Below are positions 23,592 to 33,300 of a DNA stretch of 64,000 bases, in pieces (position 1 is the stretch's first letter; each line of letters starts with the position of its first letter). A model generated the notes under the pieces. That model was not told where the DNA came from. It did no database searches and saw only the letters and a list, made by a program, of their open reading frames with translations. This DNA is from Tessaracoccus flavus. Lineage in GTDB: Bacteria; Actinomycetota; Actinomycetes; Propionibacteriales; Propionibacteriaceae. The stretch is from the NCBI RefSeq assembly GCF_001997295.1, contig NZ_CP019605.1:2666001-2730000 (forward strand), written 5' to 3'. The position numbers were made by a program, and so were the translations under genes.

Positions 23592-23969
23592 ATGAACTTT
23601 GCGCTGCGCATCCTCGCCACCGCCGTCGCCACGGCGCTGGCCGTCTGGCTCATTCCCGGCATTTCGCTGACCGCCGACACCACGGCCAACAAGGCGCTGA
23701 CACTAGTGGCCGTCGCCGCGATCCTCGGCGTGGTCAACGCCGTCGTCAAACCGTTCACACAAGCCATCAGCGCCTGCCTGATCGTGCTGACGCTCGGCCT
23801 GTTCCTGCTCGTCATCAACGCCCTGATGCTGATGCTGACGTCGTGGCTGTCCGGCCAGCTCGGTCTGGGATTCGAGGTCGACGGCTTCGTCTCGGCGTTG
23901 CTCGGCTCGATCGTCATCTCGCTGGTGGCCTCCGTCGTCGCCAGCCTTCTCGGCGCGGGCAAGGACTGA
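23592..23969 (+). CDS. Four-helix membrane protein of the phage-holin-IV (DUF360-like) family
   Basis: The 125-residue protein has four hydrophobic helices, starting with MNFALRILATAVATALAVWL and including ILGVVNAVVKPF, a motif typical of the mycobacterial-type 4TM holin superfamily. These are common housekeeping genes in actinobacteria and do not indicate a prophage. There are no phage genes nearby. Function is unknown. Confidence 0.85.
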   Translation: MNFALRILATAVATALAVWLIPGISLTADTTANKALTLVAVAAILGVVNAVVKPFTQAISACLIVLTLGLFLLVINALMLMLTSWLSGQLGLGFEVDGFVSALLGSIVISLVASVVASLLGAGKD

Positions 23970-23984
23970 GCCCCGGCGTCGCGG

Positions 23985-24965
23985 TCAGCGGCGCCGCCGG
24001 GTGGTCTTGACGGGGTTTCGCCGCACGGCGGCGAGAAGTTCGGGCTCGCTCGGCATCGCCGTCGAACACTCCAGGCGCGTCGCCACCAGCGCTCCCGCCG
24101 CCGAAGCCGCCACGAGGACGTCGAGCATTGGCCACTCCTTGAGCAGACCGTGGCACAGCGCCCCGCCGAACGCGTCCCCGGCACCGAGACCGTTGACCAC
24201 CTCGATCGGGGTCCCCTCTACCTCGAACACCTCCTCGGCCGTCATGGCCAGGACACCGTCGGGGCCTCGCTTCACCACCGCCAGCTTGACCCCCCGCTCG
24301 AGCATCGCCAGGGCGGACTTCTCGGGATCGGTTTCGCCGAACGCCACGTCGCACTCCGCCGCGTTGCCGACGGCGATGTCGACCATCGGCATCACCTCGT
24401 CGATCGCGGCCCGTGCCGCCTCCGGCGAATCCCAGAACTGCTCGCGGTAGTCGAGGTCGATGATCGTGTGCCGCCGCCGCGCCCGTCCCTGCAGCGCGGC
24501 AATGTGAGCGCCGCGGCTCGGCTCGCGGCAGAGACCAGTCACGGTGATCCAGAAGACCCGAGCCTCCTCGATCTCCTGCAGAGGGAGGTCATCGGAACCG
24601 AGCTCCAGATCAGGCGCCTGGGTGCGGTAGAAGTAGAGCGGGAAGCTGTCGGGCGGGAAGATCTCGCAGAACGTGACCGGGGTGCTGAACCCGGGCAGCA
24701 CCTTGACGTAGTCGTCGAAGACACCGAGGCGGACGAGTTCGTTGCGGCAGAACCGCCCGAACGGATCGTCGCCGACGGCGCTGACCACCGCGGCCGATCG
24801 CCGCAAGCGGGCTGCCGCCACAGCCACGTTGGTGGGGCTCCCGCCGAGGAACTTGCCGAACGACGCCACGTCCTCGAGGCCAATTCCATGCTCCAGGGGG
24901 TAGATGTCGGCGCCGATGCGCCCCATCGTCAAGACGTCGGCGTTGCGGTCGCTGAACAATCCCAT
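23985..24965 (-). CDS. iolC: 5-dehydro-2-deoxygluconokinase (IolC)
   Basis: The 326-residue PfkB-family sugar kinase starts with VLTMGRIGADIYPLEHG, the IolC hallmark, followed by GGSPTNVAVAAARL. The catalytic base lies in GLGAGDAFGGAL. The enzyme phosphorylates 2-deoxy-5-keto-gluconate in myo-inositol breakdown. The gene is convergent with the holin-like gene and divergent from the GntR/UTRA regulator. Other iol genes (iolB, iolD, iolG, iolA) are not in the window. Confidence 0.9.
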   Translation of the reverse strand: MGLFSDRNADVLTMGRIGADIYPLEHGIGLEDVASFGKFLGGSPTNVAVAAARLRRSAAVVSAVGDDPFGRFCRNELVRLGVFDDYVKVLPGFSTPVTFCEIFPPDSFPLYFYRTQAPDLELGSDDLPLQEIEEARVFWITVTGLCREPSRGAHIAALQGRARRRHTIIDLDYREQFWDSPEAARAAIDEVMPMVDIAVGNAAECDVAFGETDPEKSALAMLERGVKLAVVKRGPDGVLAMTAEEVFEVEGTPIEVVNGLGAGDAFGGALCHGLLKEWPMLDVLVAASAAGALVATRLECSTAMPSEPELLAAVRRNPVKTTRRRR

Positions 24966-25151
24966 GAGCGGCAGCCTCCTTGGGGCGGGACGCCCATCCT
25001 AACGACGCCCGCCCGCCCGGATGCGCCGGGCCGCACGATTCGCCAGCGCCCCACTCGCGCTCGCGGCAATCGGACCGCGGGCAGGAATGTCACGGACTGA
25101 CAAAAGAACCTACATCACACCTCCTCTTCGCCTTACAATGAGGCAGTTCTC

Positions 25152-25916
25152 ATGACAAGCGAGCCCCCCATGCCACAATCCAAGCCATACATCCTGCAGA
25201 TCGAAGTTGATCGCGACAGCACTATTCCGCTGCACGCACAGATCGCCGAACCCTTGGCGGCGGCCATTGAGAGCGGTGAGATCACGCCGGGCACCCGCAT
25301 TGAGGATGAGGTGTCGATGGCCGAGCGACTCAAGGTGTCGCGCCCCACGGCACGGCGAGCGATGGAGACCCTGACCAACCGCGGCCTCATCGTCCGACGT
25401 CGGGGCGCGGGCACGCAGGTGACGCCGACGCGCATCCACCGCCCGATGGCGCTCAGTTCGCTCAACGACGACCTGGAGAAGTCCGGCGTCGAACCGCGCA
25501 CCTCCGTGCTGACGTGGGAGGTCGAGAGCGCCACCCCCGGCGTCGCCGCCGCCCTGAACCTCGCCGTCGGCGCCGACGTCGTGCACATGAGGCGCCTGCG
25601 CATGCTGCGCGACGAGCCGCTCGCCATCCTGACGAACTGGCTGCCGTCGGAGATCGCTCCTTCGCTCGCCGAGCTCGAATCAGGCGGCCTGTACGCCCGG
25701 CTTCGCGAACGCGGCATCCGCGTGTCGATCGGCGTGCAGCAGATCGGCGCGCGCCTGGCGACGCAGGACGAAGCGCGCCTGTTGAACGAGCCGGCCGGCG
25801 CCGCGCTGCTCACGATGCAGCGGACCGCCTACGACGAGTCGCACAAGCCGGTCGAGTTCGGCATGCACGTCTACCGGGCGTCGATGTACTCCTACGACCA
25901 GACGGTGATCGCCTGA
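25152..25916 (+). CDS. GntR-family regulator with UTRA domain, candidate inositol regulator
   Basis: The 254-residue repressor has a winged helix at residues about 20-90 (IPLHAQIAEPLAAAIESGEI, SMAERLKVSRPTARRAMETL) and a UTRA ligand domain at about 105-245. It is divergent from iolC, and inositol operons in corynebacteria are controlled by a GntR-type regulator, so control of iol genes is a fair inference. ATG 25152 was taken as start; ATG 25170 is possible. Ligand unknown. Confidence 0.9.
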   Translation: MTSEPPMPQSKPYILQIEVDRDSTIPLHAQIAEPLAAAIESGEITPGTRIEDEVSMAERLKVSRPTARRAMETLTNRGLIVRRRGAGTQVTPTRIHRPMALSSLNDDLEKSGVEPRTSVLTWEVESATPGVAAALNLAVGADVVHMRRLRMLRDEPLAILTNWLPSEIAPSLAELESGGLYARLRERGIRVSIGVQQIGARLATQDEARLLNEPAGAALLTMQRTAYDESHKPVEFGMHVYRASMYSYDQTVIA

Positions 25917-25976
25917 TCCTGGGGCGTTTCGCCCTAGTGGGGGCACGGTTTACCAGCGGATCTCTACAGTTGTGAC

Positions 25977-26411
25977 ATGAGCAAACTGGGAATCCTGGTC
26001 AAGACGGCGGGCGGCGTCATCGCCACCACGGCCACGCTGCTGACGGCCCTGCGCGAGAACCCGCAGATCGCCCGCAGTATCGACGACGCCGTCGGCAAGC
26101 TGAAGGCCTCGGCCAATTCGGAGAACCCGAAGCTCCGTTTCGACGCCAAACTCAACGCGATCAACGTGGCGGCTGACGCCGTCGACGAAACCTTCCCAGG
26201 ATCGCCCGAGCCGGAGGGGTGGCGACGTCAGGCCCAGGCGCTGCGGGTCCGCGGCGAGCTTGCCTGGAGCGCAAACACCGGCAAGCACCGACGCACCGCG
26301 ATGAAGGCGCTGAACGCCGAGACCGCCGAGCTGCTGCAACAGATCAACGAGCGCTTGGCCAGCATGCAGGCACCGACGGAGATCCCCCCGGCCTCCGACG
26401 CCTCGCACTAG
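25977..26411 (+). CDS. Conserved-looking hypothetical protein
   Basis: The 144-residue protein is predicted to be helical, with a short hydrophobic N-terminus (LVKTAGGVIATTATLLTAL) that could be a membrane anchor, then charged helices and a coiled-coil-like C-terminus (ALNAETAELLQQINERLA). I do not recognise a family. It stands alone between the GntR gene and a repeat element. Confidence 0.7.
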   Translation: MSKLGILVKTAGGVIATTATLLTALRENPQIARSIDDAVGKLKASANSENPKLRFDAKLNAINVAADAVDETFPGSPEPEGWRRQAQALRVRGELAWSANTGKHRRTAMKALNAETAELLQQINERLASMQAPTEIPPASDASH

Positions 26412-26458
26412 CCTCGAGCGCCTCCACCCCCTCACGTCGTCGCGGCGTGGGATGCAAA

Positions 26459-26636
26459 CGCCAACCGACACCGCGTTACGCCAACCAACACCGTTACGCC
26501 AACCGAGATCCCCGTTCGCCAACCGGGAGCGAGGTTCGCCAACAAGACCCAGCGACGCCCCTGATATCTCGGGGGCGTCGCTGAATTTCGCCAGCGAACG
26601 CCGCGACGCGTTGGCGTTGGGGTCGGACCGTTGGCG
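26459..26636. repeat. Phased CGCCAAC/GTTGGCG element with central palindrome, copy 1
   Basis: This occupies the 333-bp gap 26412-26744. CGCCAAC occurs at 26459, 26479, 26497, 26517 and 26537 (spacing 20, 18, 20, 20). A near-perfect 32-bp palindrome follows (26551-26582; arms AGCGACGCCCC and GGGGCGTCGCT). GTTGGCG then occurs at 26610 and 26630 (spacing 20). A second copy lies at 49704-49862. The rest of the gap to 26744 holds only the promoter of the next gene. Confidence 0.85.
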
Positions 26637-26744
26637 TTTCGACGGAACCGGTGGCCTTAGGGAGCGACGACGGGCTGAGGACGCGCCGAGCCCCGCAACG
26701 CGGCGCACAGCCCCGACCACCGACCGCGCTAATACAATGGCTCA

Positions 26745-28202
26745 ATGCGCCGCCTCGCTCTTCCGCTCGCCGCCCTCGTCGCCGTCGTCGGCTGCTCGCC
26801 GTCGACACCAACCGCAACGACGACGCCAACGCCCACCCCATCCATACTCTCGGTCGAACCGGAACGACAGGTGGGCGTCCAACTGTTCCAGTGGAACTGG
26901 CCCTCCGTGGGCCGCGAATGCACCGAGGTCCTCGGCCCCAACCAGTTCGCGTTCGTGCTGCTCTCACCCGCCCAGGAACACATCGTCGGTGAGCAGTGGT
27001 GGACGTCGTATCAGCCGGTCAGCTACCAGCTCGAGTCGAAGCTCGGCACCCGCGACGAGTTCGAGGAGATGGTCTCGACCTGCCACGAGGCGGGAGTGAA
27101 GGTGATCGCGGACGCCGTCATCAACCACATGGCGGGGATCGACGGCGGCACGGGAGTCGCCGGCACGGAGTTCACGCACTACGAGTACCCCGGCCTCTAC
27201 GGTCCGGACGACTTCCACACCTGCGACACCCCGGGCGGAGACATCGTCAACTACGTCGACCAGCAGGAAGTGCAGGAGTGCGAACTCAGCAACCTCGCCG
27301 ACTTGCGCACGGGCGAACCCGAGGTGCAGTCCACGATCGTGTCCTATCTCGACGACCTCACCAGTCTGGGCGTCGACGGCTTCCGCATCGACGCCGCCAA
27401 GCACATGCATCACCGCGACGTGCAGGAGATCGTCGACCAGCTGTCCGGCGACCCGATCATCATCTCCGAGGTGATCCGGGCGTCGTCGGAGCCCATCCAG
27501 CCGGAGGACTACCTGGAGATCGGCTCGGTCTTCGCCTTCCAGGTGGCCAAGGACCTGGCCGGACTAGTCCCGGGCGGCGCGCTCCACCGGGCCCTGGACC
27601 TCAAGGACGGGCAGGTGCCCTCCGAGCAGGCCTACACGTTCGTCACCAACCACGACACCGAGCGCAACCGCCAGACCCTCTCCTACAAGGACGCCGACAA
27701 GTACCGCGTGGCCAACTACCTCCTGCTGGCCCAGCCCTACGGCACCCCGGTGCTGTATTCCGGGTACGCGTTCACCGACCGTGACGAGGGCGCGCCCCAG
27801 ACCGACGGCGGTGTCGACGACGTCGAGTGCGCCACGCCGTCGGACGATCCCGCTCCCGGTGACTGGCTCTGCCAGCACCGGACCGACGCGGGCATGGCCG
27901 AGTGGGTGGCCGTGGTGGGCGACGAGCCGATCGGCGACCTCTGGCGCGAGGGCTACGCGATCGGCTTCGACCGCGGCGACCGCGGACTCATCGTCATCAA
28001 CGGCAACTCGACGCTCGACGTCAGCCCCGAACTCACCACGTCTCTGCCCGACGGCGCCTACTGCAACGCGGCCGACCTGCCTCCCTCCGGGGCCGAGGAC
28101 CGCTGCGCTGACGGTGAGTTCATCGTCGCCGACGGGAAGGTGACGGTGCCGGTCTCGCCGATGTCCGCCGTCGCGCTGCACGTCAACCTGCGCAGCGCCT
28201 GA
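26745..28202 (+). CDS. Secreted alpha-amylase family lipoprotein (GH13)
   Basis: The 485-residue protein has a lipobox signal (ALVAVVGC, Cys17), then a Thr/Pro linker. The catalytic barrel starts VGVQLFQWNWPSVGREC. Catalytic residues are seen: nucleophile Asp216 in GVDGFRIDAAKH, acid Glu242 in IISEVI and Asp304 in TNHDTE. VIADAVINH is the first conserved region. It probably cleaves alpha-1,4-glucans at the cell surface. A -10-like TACAAT at 26733-26738 places transcription start at the ATG, so the mRNA may be leaderless. Confidence 0.93.
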   Translation: MRRLALPLAALVAVVGCSPSTPTATTTPTPTPSILSVEPERQVGVQLFQWNWPSVGRECTEVLGPNQFAFVLLSPAQEHIVGEQWWTSYQPVSYQLESKLGTRDEFEEMVSTCHEAGVKVIADAVINHMAGIDGGTGVAGTEFTHYEYPGLYGPDDFHTCDTPGGDIVNYVDQQEVQECELSNLADLRTGEPEVQSTIVSYLDDLTSLGVDGFRIDAAKHMHHRDVQEIVDQLSGDPIIISEVIRASSEPIQPEDYLEIGSVFAFQVAKDLAGLVPGGALHRALDLKDGQVPSEQAYTFVTNHDTERNRQTLSYKDADKYRVANYLLLAQPYGTPVLYSGYAFTDRDEGAPQTDGGVDDVECATPSDDPAPGDWLCQHRTDAGMAEWVAVVGDEPIGDLWREGYAIGFDRGDRGLIVINGNSTLDVSPELTTSLPDGAYCNAADLPPSGAEDRCADGEFIVADGKVTVPVSPMSAVALHVNLRSA

Positions 28203-28226
28203 CCCGACGGCGTCGCTCCGGCCACG

Positions 28227-29225
28227 TCAGCCAATGAGGTCGAGCACCGCCTTCTCCAGGCCGGTCTGCCGGGCCTGCGCTGAGCTGTAGCGTTTGGTCG
28301 CCGCGTCGCCGATGGTCGAGCCCGACTCGTAGGCGTCGATGACCCGTGGGTCGATGTAGGAGTTGCGCGCCACCGTCGGGGTGTTGCCGAGATAACCGGC
28401 CACCTCGTGGACGGCCTGCTTGATGGCGCGGTTCCGCGACGCCTTGGACCTGCCTTCCTCCTCCGCCAGCGCCAGCACCTCCGCCGCGATGACGGTGGCG
28501 TGCCAGGTGCGGAAGTCCTTCGCGGTGAGCGCGCCGCCGAAGAGCTCCGCGAGGTAGCCGTTGACGTCGGCGCTGCTCAGCACCTGCCAACCGTCGGCCC
28601 CCTTGAACGCGAGCAGTCGCGGGCTGTCGTCGCGACGAGCGCGCATCGTCTCGAGCGCCGCGATCGCGTCGGCGTCGTCGACGGCGATGGTGTGGCTGAT
28701 GCCCGACTTCCCGACGAACGAGAAGATGAGGTCACTGCCCCGCCTGCGGACGTGCGATCGTTCGAGGGTGGTCAGCCCGAACGACCCGTGCGCGTCGGTG
28801 TAGGCGTCGTTGCCGATGCGGAAGTACCCGACGTCGAGCAGCCGGACCGCGCACGCAGCCGCGCGTTCGAGCGGCATGCCGTCCTGCCTGAGGTCGGCGG
28901 TGATGCGACGCCGCGCGGTGGGCAGCATCTCCGCGGCGGCGGCGACGCGGTCGAACTTGGAGCGGTCGCGGCGCTTGCGCCAGTCGGGGTGATAGAGGTA
29001 CTGCCGGCGCCCGGCGTCATCGGTGCCGACGGCCTGCAGGTGCCCGTTGGGGTAGGGGCAGATCCAGACGTCGGTCCAGGCCGGCGGGATGGCCAGCGAC
29101 CTGATGCGCTCGACCTCCTCGGTGGGCAGCGCGTCGCCGTCGGCGTCGAGATAGCTGAACCCCTTGCCACGCTTGCGTCGGGTAAAGCCGGGCATGCGGG
29201 CGCTGACGCGGCGAAGTCTTGCCAT
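28227..29225 (-). CDS. DNA topoisomerase IB
   Basis: The 332-residue poxvirus-type enzyme relaxes supercoils by a 3'-phosphotyrosyl nick. The N-terminus IPPAWTDVWICPYPNGHLQA is typical. Active-site motifs are RIGND, KDFRTWHAT and ARNSYIDP with Tyr290. The size matches bacterial TopIB. These enzymes are accessory and patchily distributed. The neighbours are unrelated. Confidence 0.95.
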   Translation of the reverse strand: MARLRRVSARMPGFTRRKRGKGFSYLDADGDALPTEEVERIRSLAIPPAWTDVWICPYPNGHLQAVGTDDAGRRQYLYHPDWRKRRDRSKFDRVAAAAEMLPTARRRITADLRQDGMPLERAAACAVRLLDVGYFRIGNDAYTDAHGSFGLTTLERSHVRRRGSDLIFSFVGKSGISHTIAVDDADAIAALETMRARRDDSPRLLAFKGADGWQVLSSADVNGYLAELFGGALTAKDFRTWHATVIAAEVLALAEEEGRSKASRNRAIKQAVHEVAGYLGNTPTVARNSYIDPRVIDAYESGSTIGDAATKRYSSAQARQTGLEKAVLDLIG

Positions 29226-29266
29226 GGCGGGATGCTACGCCGCGCCGGTCCCCCGACGGGGCGGAA

Positions 29267-30397
29267 TCACCACATACGCCCCAGGCGTTGTGCGGCCTCG
29301 GCGATCCAGCGCAGAGCGTCGCGCTGGGCTGCCTCGACGTCTCCGGCGAGGGCGTCGAGCGTCAGGTGCTGGGCAATGCCGGTCAAGTCGGTCCCGGGCG
29401 CGATCCGGCCGGCGATGAGCCCGACGGCGGCCCCCGATCTTCGTGCCTCCGCCAGCACCAGCCCGGGCGCCTTGCCGCCGCGCGACTGGTCGTCGAACGA
29501 GCCCTCTCCCGTGATGACGACGTCCGCCCGCGACACCGCCTCAGCCAGGCCGATGAGTCGCGCCACCTCGACGGCCCCCGGGCGCAGCTCCGCGCCCCAG
29601 TCCATCAGCGCGAACCCTGTCCCCCCGGCGGCCCCGGCGCCCGCCGCGGACGGGTCGCCGCCCATCACGCGCGCGAGCCGGCGCAGCCCCTCGTCTGCCA
29701 CCGCGACGTCGCCCGGCGCGAGCCCCTTCTGGGGCCCGAACACCGCCGCGGCTCCGCGCGGACCCGTGAGCGGGTTGGTGACGTCGCTCAGCACCGTCGC
29801 CCCTCCGGGTGGCAGGGCGACGGCGCCGCTGCGGTCGACGCGATCGACATCGGCCAGCCCCCGCGCGCCGGGCGCGATCTGCCGCCCATCGCCGTCGAGG
29901 AACGCGTAGCCGAGCGCGGTCAGGCAGCCGACGCCGCCGTCGGTCGAGGCGCTCGACCCGATACTGACGGCCAGCCGCGACACCCCGTGGTCCAGCGCCG
30001 CGCGGATCGCCTGACCCAACCCGGTGGTGCGCGCGTCCCACGGCGCCCGGCGCTCGCCGAGCAACTCCAGCCCACACGTCGAGGCCAGCTCGACGACGCC
30101 CGTCCCGCCCGGCGCGTCCTCGGCGGGCGGCAACCACAGCCAACGGGCGTCGACCGGTTCTCCGACCGGCCCCGCCACCGTCACCGGCACCCAGCGCGCA
30201 CCGGGCACGGCGGAGGCGAACACCTCCAGCGTGCCCTCGCCGCCGTCGGCCATCGGTCGGAGCAGGACGTGGTCGTGGGGGCGCGCGGCCAGCCAACCGT
30301 CGGACATCGCCCGCGCGACGTCGTCGGCCCGGGCACTGCCCTTGAAGCTGTCGGGCGCGACGACGACGTTCAGCCGACGTGCCCCTTCAGCGGGCAT
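29267..30397 (-). CDS. Glycerate kinase
   Basis: The roughly 376-residue GlxK/GarK-type enzyme forms phosphoglycerate from glycerate. Motifs are VVVAPDSFKGS, MADGGEGTLEVF, SIGSSASTDGGVGCLTALGY and ITGEGSFDDQS. ATG 30397 was chosen; a GTG six bases earlier is possible. The start overlaps the end of the upstream LPXTG protein gene by 11 bp, so the two may be co-transcribed even though their roles differ. Confidence 0.93.
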   Translation of the reverse strand: MPAEGARRLNVVVAPDSFKGSARADDVARAMSDGWLAARPHDHVLLRPMADGGEGTLEVFASAVPGARWVPVTVAGPVGEPVDARWLWLPPAEDAPGGTGVVELASTCGLELLGERRAPWDARTTGLGQAIRAALDHGVSRLAVSIGSSASTDGGVGCLTALGYAFLDGDGRQIAPGARGLADVDRVDRSGAVALPPGGATVLSDVTNPLTGPRGAAAVFGPQKGLAPGDVAVADEGLRRLARVMGGDPSAAGAGAAGGTGFALMDWGAELRPGAVEVARLIGLAEAVSRADVVITGEGSFDDQSRGGKAPGLVLAEARRSGAAVGLIAGRIAPGTDLTGIAQHLTLDALAGDVEAAQRDALRWIAEAAQRLGRMW

Positions 30398-33300
30398 GCC
30401 CACGGTTTCTCAGCCAACTCATCCCAACGGTCGCAGCCACGAGCATCCCCAGCATCGCCAGCGCTCCCGATCCCCCGTCGGGGGTGCCGGTGTGCGGGAG
30501 TCCCGGCGACGGAGGCTCGGGCGAGGCCGTGCCCACGGGCGCCGTCGGCTCGGGCGTGGTCGGAGTCGACGTTGGCTGCGGGGTCGCTGAACTGCTCGGA
30601 ACTGGTGTCGTCGACCGAGAAGGACTCGGCTCCGAGGACGGAGAAGCGCTCGGCGACGGCGAGGGACTCGGAGACGGCGACGGCGACAGAGACGAAGACG
30701 GAGACGGAGACGGGCTCGGCGACGGCGAGGGGCTCGGCGACTGCTCCACCTCGGCGAACACGACCGTCACCGTGGCTGTGTTGTTGAGTGGATCCTCCTC
30801 GAGGATCCGCTCGCCGACCACCTTGAAGGTGAGGTCGTGGCTACCCGGCGGGCCGGTGAGCGTCAGCGGACGCTCGGCAACCGCGCCACCGGCCAAGGCA
30901 TCGAACCGGCAGACGTCGTCGTCGCACCCAGACAGCACCAGGCCGTCGGGGACGTCCACCTCGACGATGGCACCGCCAGCCGGCCGTGGGCTGAGGTTGC
31001 TGACCTCCACCGTGATGGCGGCCGCGCCGACGACGGGCTCGGCGGGACCCCCCGCGGTGAGGCTGAGGTCGACGGTCGCGGCCAGTTCGCGCAGACGCTC
31101 GATCTCTTCGTCCGTGGGCAGGTCCTCGTCGTCGGAGGGGTTGGTCGGGCCGTCGGCGAGGTCGCTGAGGGAGTCGAAGGGCAGCTGGACCACCGCCCAG
31201 TCGTTGTGGTCCCGGTGCACCTGCGGAGGGTCGAACCGCAACGCCGTGCACGCGTCGGGCAGCTCATCCGGGTCAGCGTTTATGCCGCTGTGGCGAACCG
31301 CCTCGGTGGGACCAGCCCGCAGCGGGTCGACGTCGAACGGGCTGCGGGCGTCGACGATCGCGAGGCCGCAGCCCAGGTCTGCCCACCAGAGCTCCACCTC
31401 GTGCTCGTCCGTCAGCAGTTCACCCTGGAACACCGCACCTTCGTCGAGCGGCGGCAGAATGGTCGTCGGACGCGTCAGGGGCTGGCCCTGCACCTCAGCC
31501 GCACGAACCGGCGAGAAATCGAGGAAACCGTCGCCAGCGCCCGGACGGGCCAGCGCGAAGGAATAGCGGTAGTTCATCAGCGAGGGGTAGTTGGGCTTCT
31601 GGTTGAGGTTCTCGAACCCCCCGTGGCGCAGGTTCAGAGCATGACCGAGCTCGTGCATGAACGTCTCACCGCCAGGCCAGGGGCGGCCGTACCAGGTCGT
31701 CTTCCTGTCCTTGTTGAGCACCAGGAAGTCGTTGCCCCCGATCTCGGCCTGGCCTCCCGACGAGCATTCGCTCGGGTCTCCCTTGAAACCCCAGCGGAAC
31801 GCCCACCGTCTCGCGGGGTCGAAGACCGCGTTCTTCACGGTGTAGAAAGCGTCGTCGTGCACCGAGCAGATGGAGGGCGCGTCGACGAGAGCCAGCGTGC
31901 TGCCCGCCAACTTCAGCCGCGGATCCGCGGCCGGCGAATCAATCCAGAGCCGGATCCCCGGCTGCCCGTCCGGGTTGGGGGTTCCACCCGCGTCGACCGG
32001 CGCCAGGGCAAAGGCCTCCTGCACAGCGACGAGACCGTCCTCGACGCCGGCGGTGAAGAGCGCGCCGTCATCCACGTCGTACTGGACGAACAGGTCCTTG
32101 TGGTCGGGCGTCGCGCCCCATCCCGGTAGGTCGACCTCGACGTCGACATCAGGGGTGGTGCTGAGCCCCCACGTCTCCCAGGAGTCGAAGAGCCCGTCGG
32201 CGTCGAGGTCGCCCGACGTCGACAAGGTGGACACAGCCAGGCAGACGTGGCCGGGCAACGTACCCTCCTCCGGTGCGTCGGCAGCCTTGATGCAGGATTG
32301 CGGCGCCCGGAACTCGTCACCGTTGCCGTCGACACCCCACCATTCCCCGGTGAGCAGATCGACCGTGAAGACCAGTTGGGTTGCACCGGGCAGCGGGTTG
32401 AGGTCCAGCCGCACCCGGCTCTCCAGCGGACCGACGACGCCTACGTCGACCATCATGATCCCCACGCGGGTGCTGGTGAGGATCTCGGTGCCCCACGTCG
32501 CGAACAGGTCACCGTCGCCCTCGACGTCGGAACGGACGCGGGGGTCGTCGACCGAGTCATATCCGGGATCGTTGTAGTCGGGGGCCACTTCGCCGCCCGT
32601 GATGTCGATACGGGCGAACGGCTCGTACAAGGGCGGGGATGGCGAGTTGACGTTGACCACCGTGACCGCGACGGGGCTGGAGATGTCTCCCACCTCCACG
32701 CCGGTACATACCGGGGCCGATGTGTTGCCCTGACCATCGACGGCGCGCACGCACACGTCGGTGGTCCCGGCCAGCAACCCGTCGGCGAACTCGGCGCTGA
32801 CCTCTTCGGTCTGTTCATCGAAAGCACCGTCAACTGCAGCCATCGGCTGCCAGTCGCCCGACCCCACGCGGTACTCGGCGGCGGCGACGATCGAGCCCCC
32901 GCGAGCGGCATCGTCGGCAACCGCTGTGATCGTGAAGGACTCCTCGATCTGCGGAGCCGCGGGTTCGACGGCCACGTCCCGCACATTGGGACCGAGGAGG
33001 TCGCCTCGATCCCGGACGAACACGTCGCGGTACCCGCCGACGTCACCGGGCGCCACGCCGTCGGAGGAACTCCAGAAACCCACGAGGCCGCCGTCGGCGC
33101 TGATGGCCGGCGGCCCGAATGTGGGCACCCCGGCCGAACCCTCCGCGACGGGAGCGCCGCCGTCGGTCCTGGACTCCTCGCGGGCAACGCCCGTCAGCCG
33201 GTCCCAGACCCACAGCCGGTAGGTACCCGACCGGAGCGCATCCTCGATGAACACCGCGAGCCAGCGCTCATCATCGCTCCAGCGCGCCCAGGAGGTGGCG

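Noticed and set aside
23592..23969. Prophage signal from the holin-family gene
   Set aside because: This four-helix family is a common chromosomal gene in actinobacteria and no other phage genes adjoin it.
26459..26543. CRISPR array
   Set aside because: Units are only 7 bp with 11-13 bp spacers and switch orientation across a palindrome; no cas genes nearby.
26452..27099. 215-residue frame over the repeat element and amylase start
   Set aside because: Composition reflects repeats and shadowing of the amylase gene; no ribosome-binding site.
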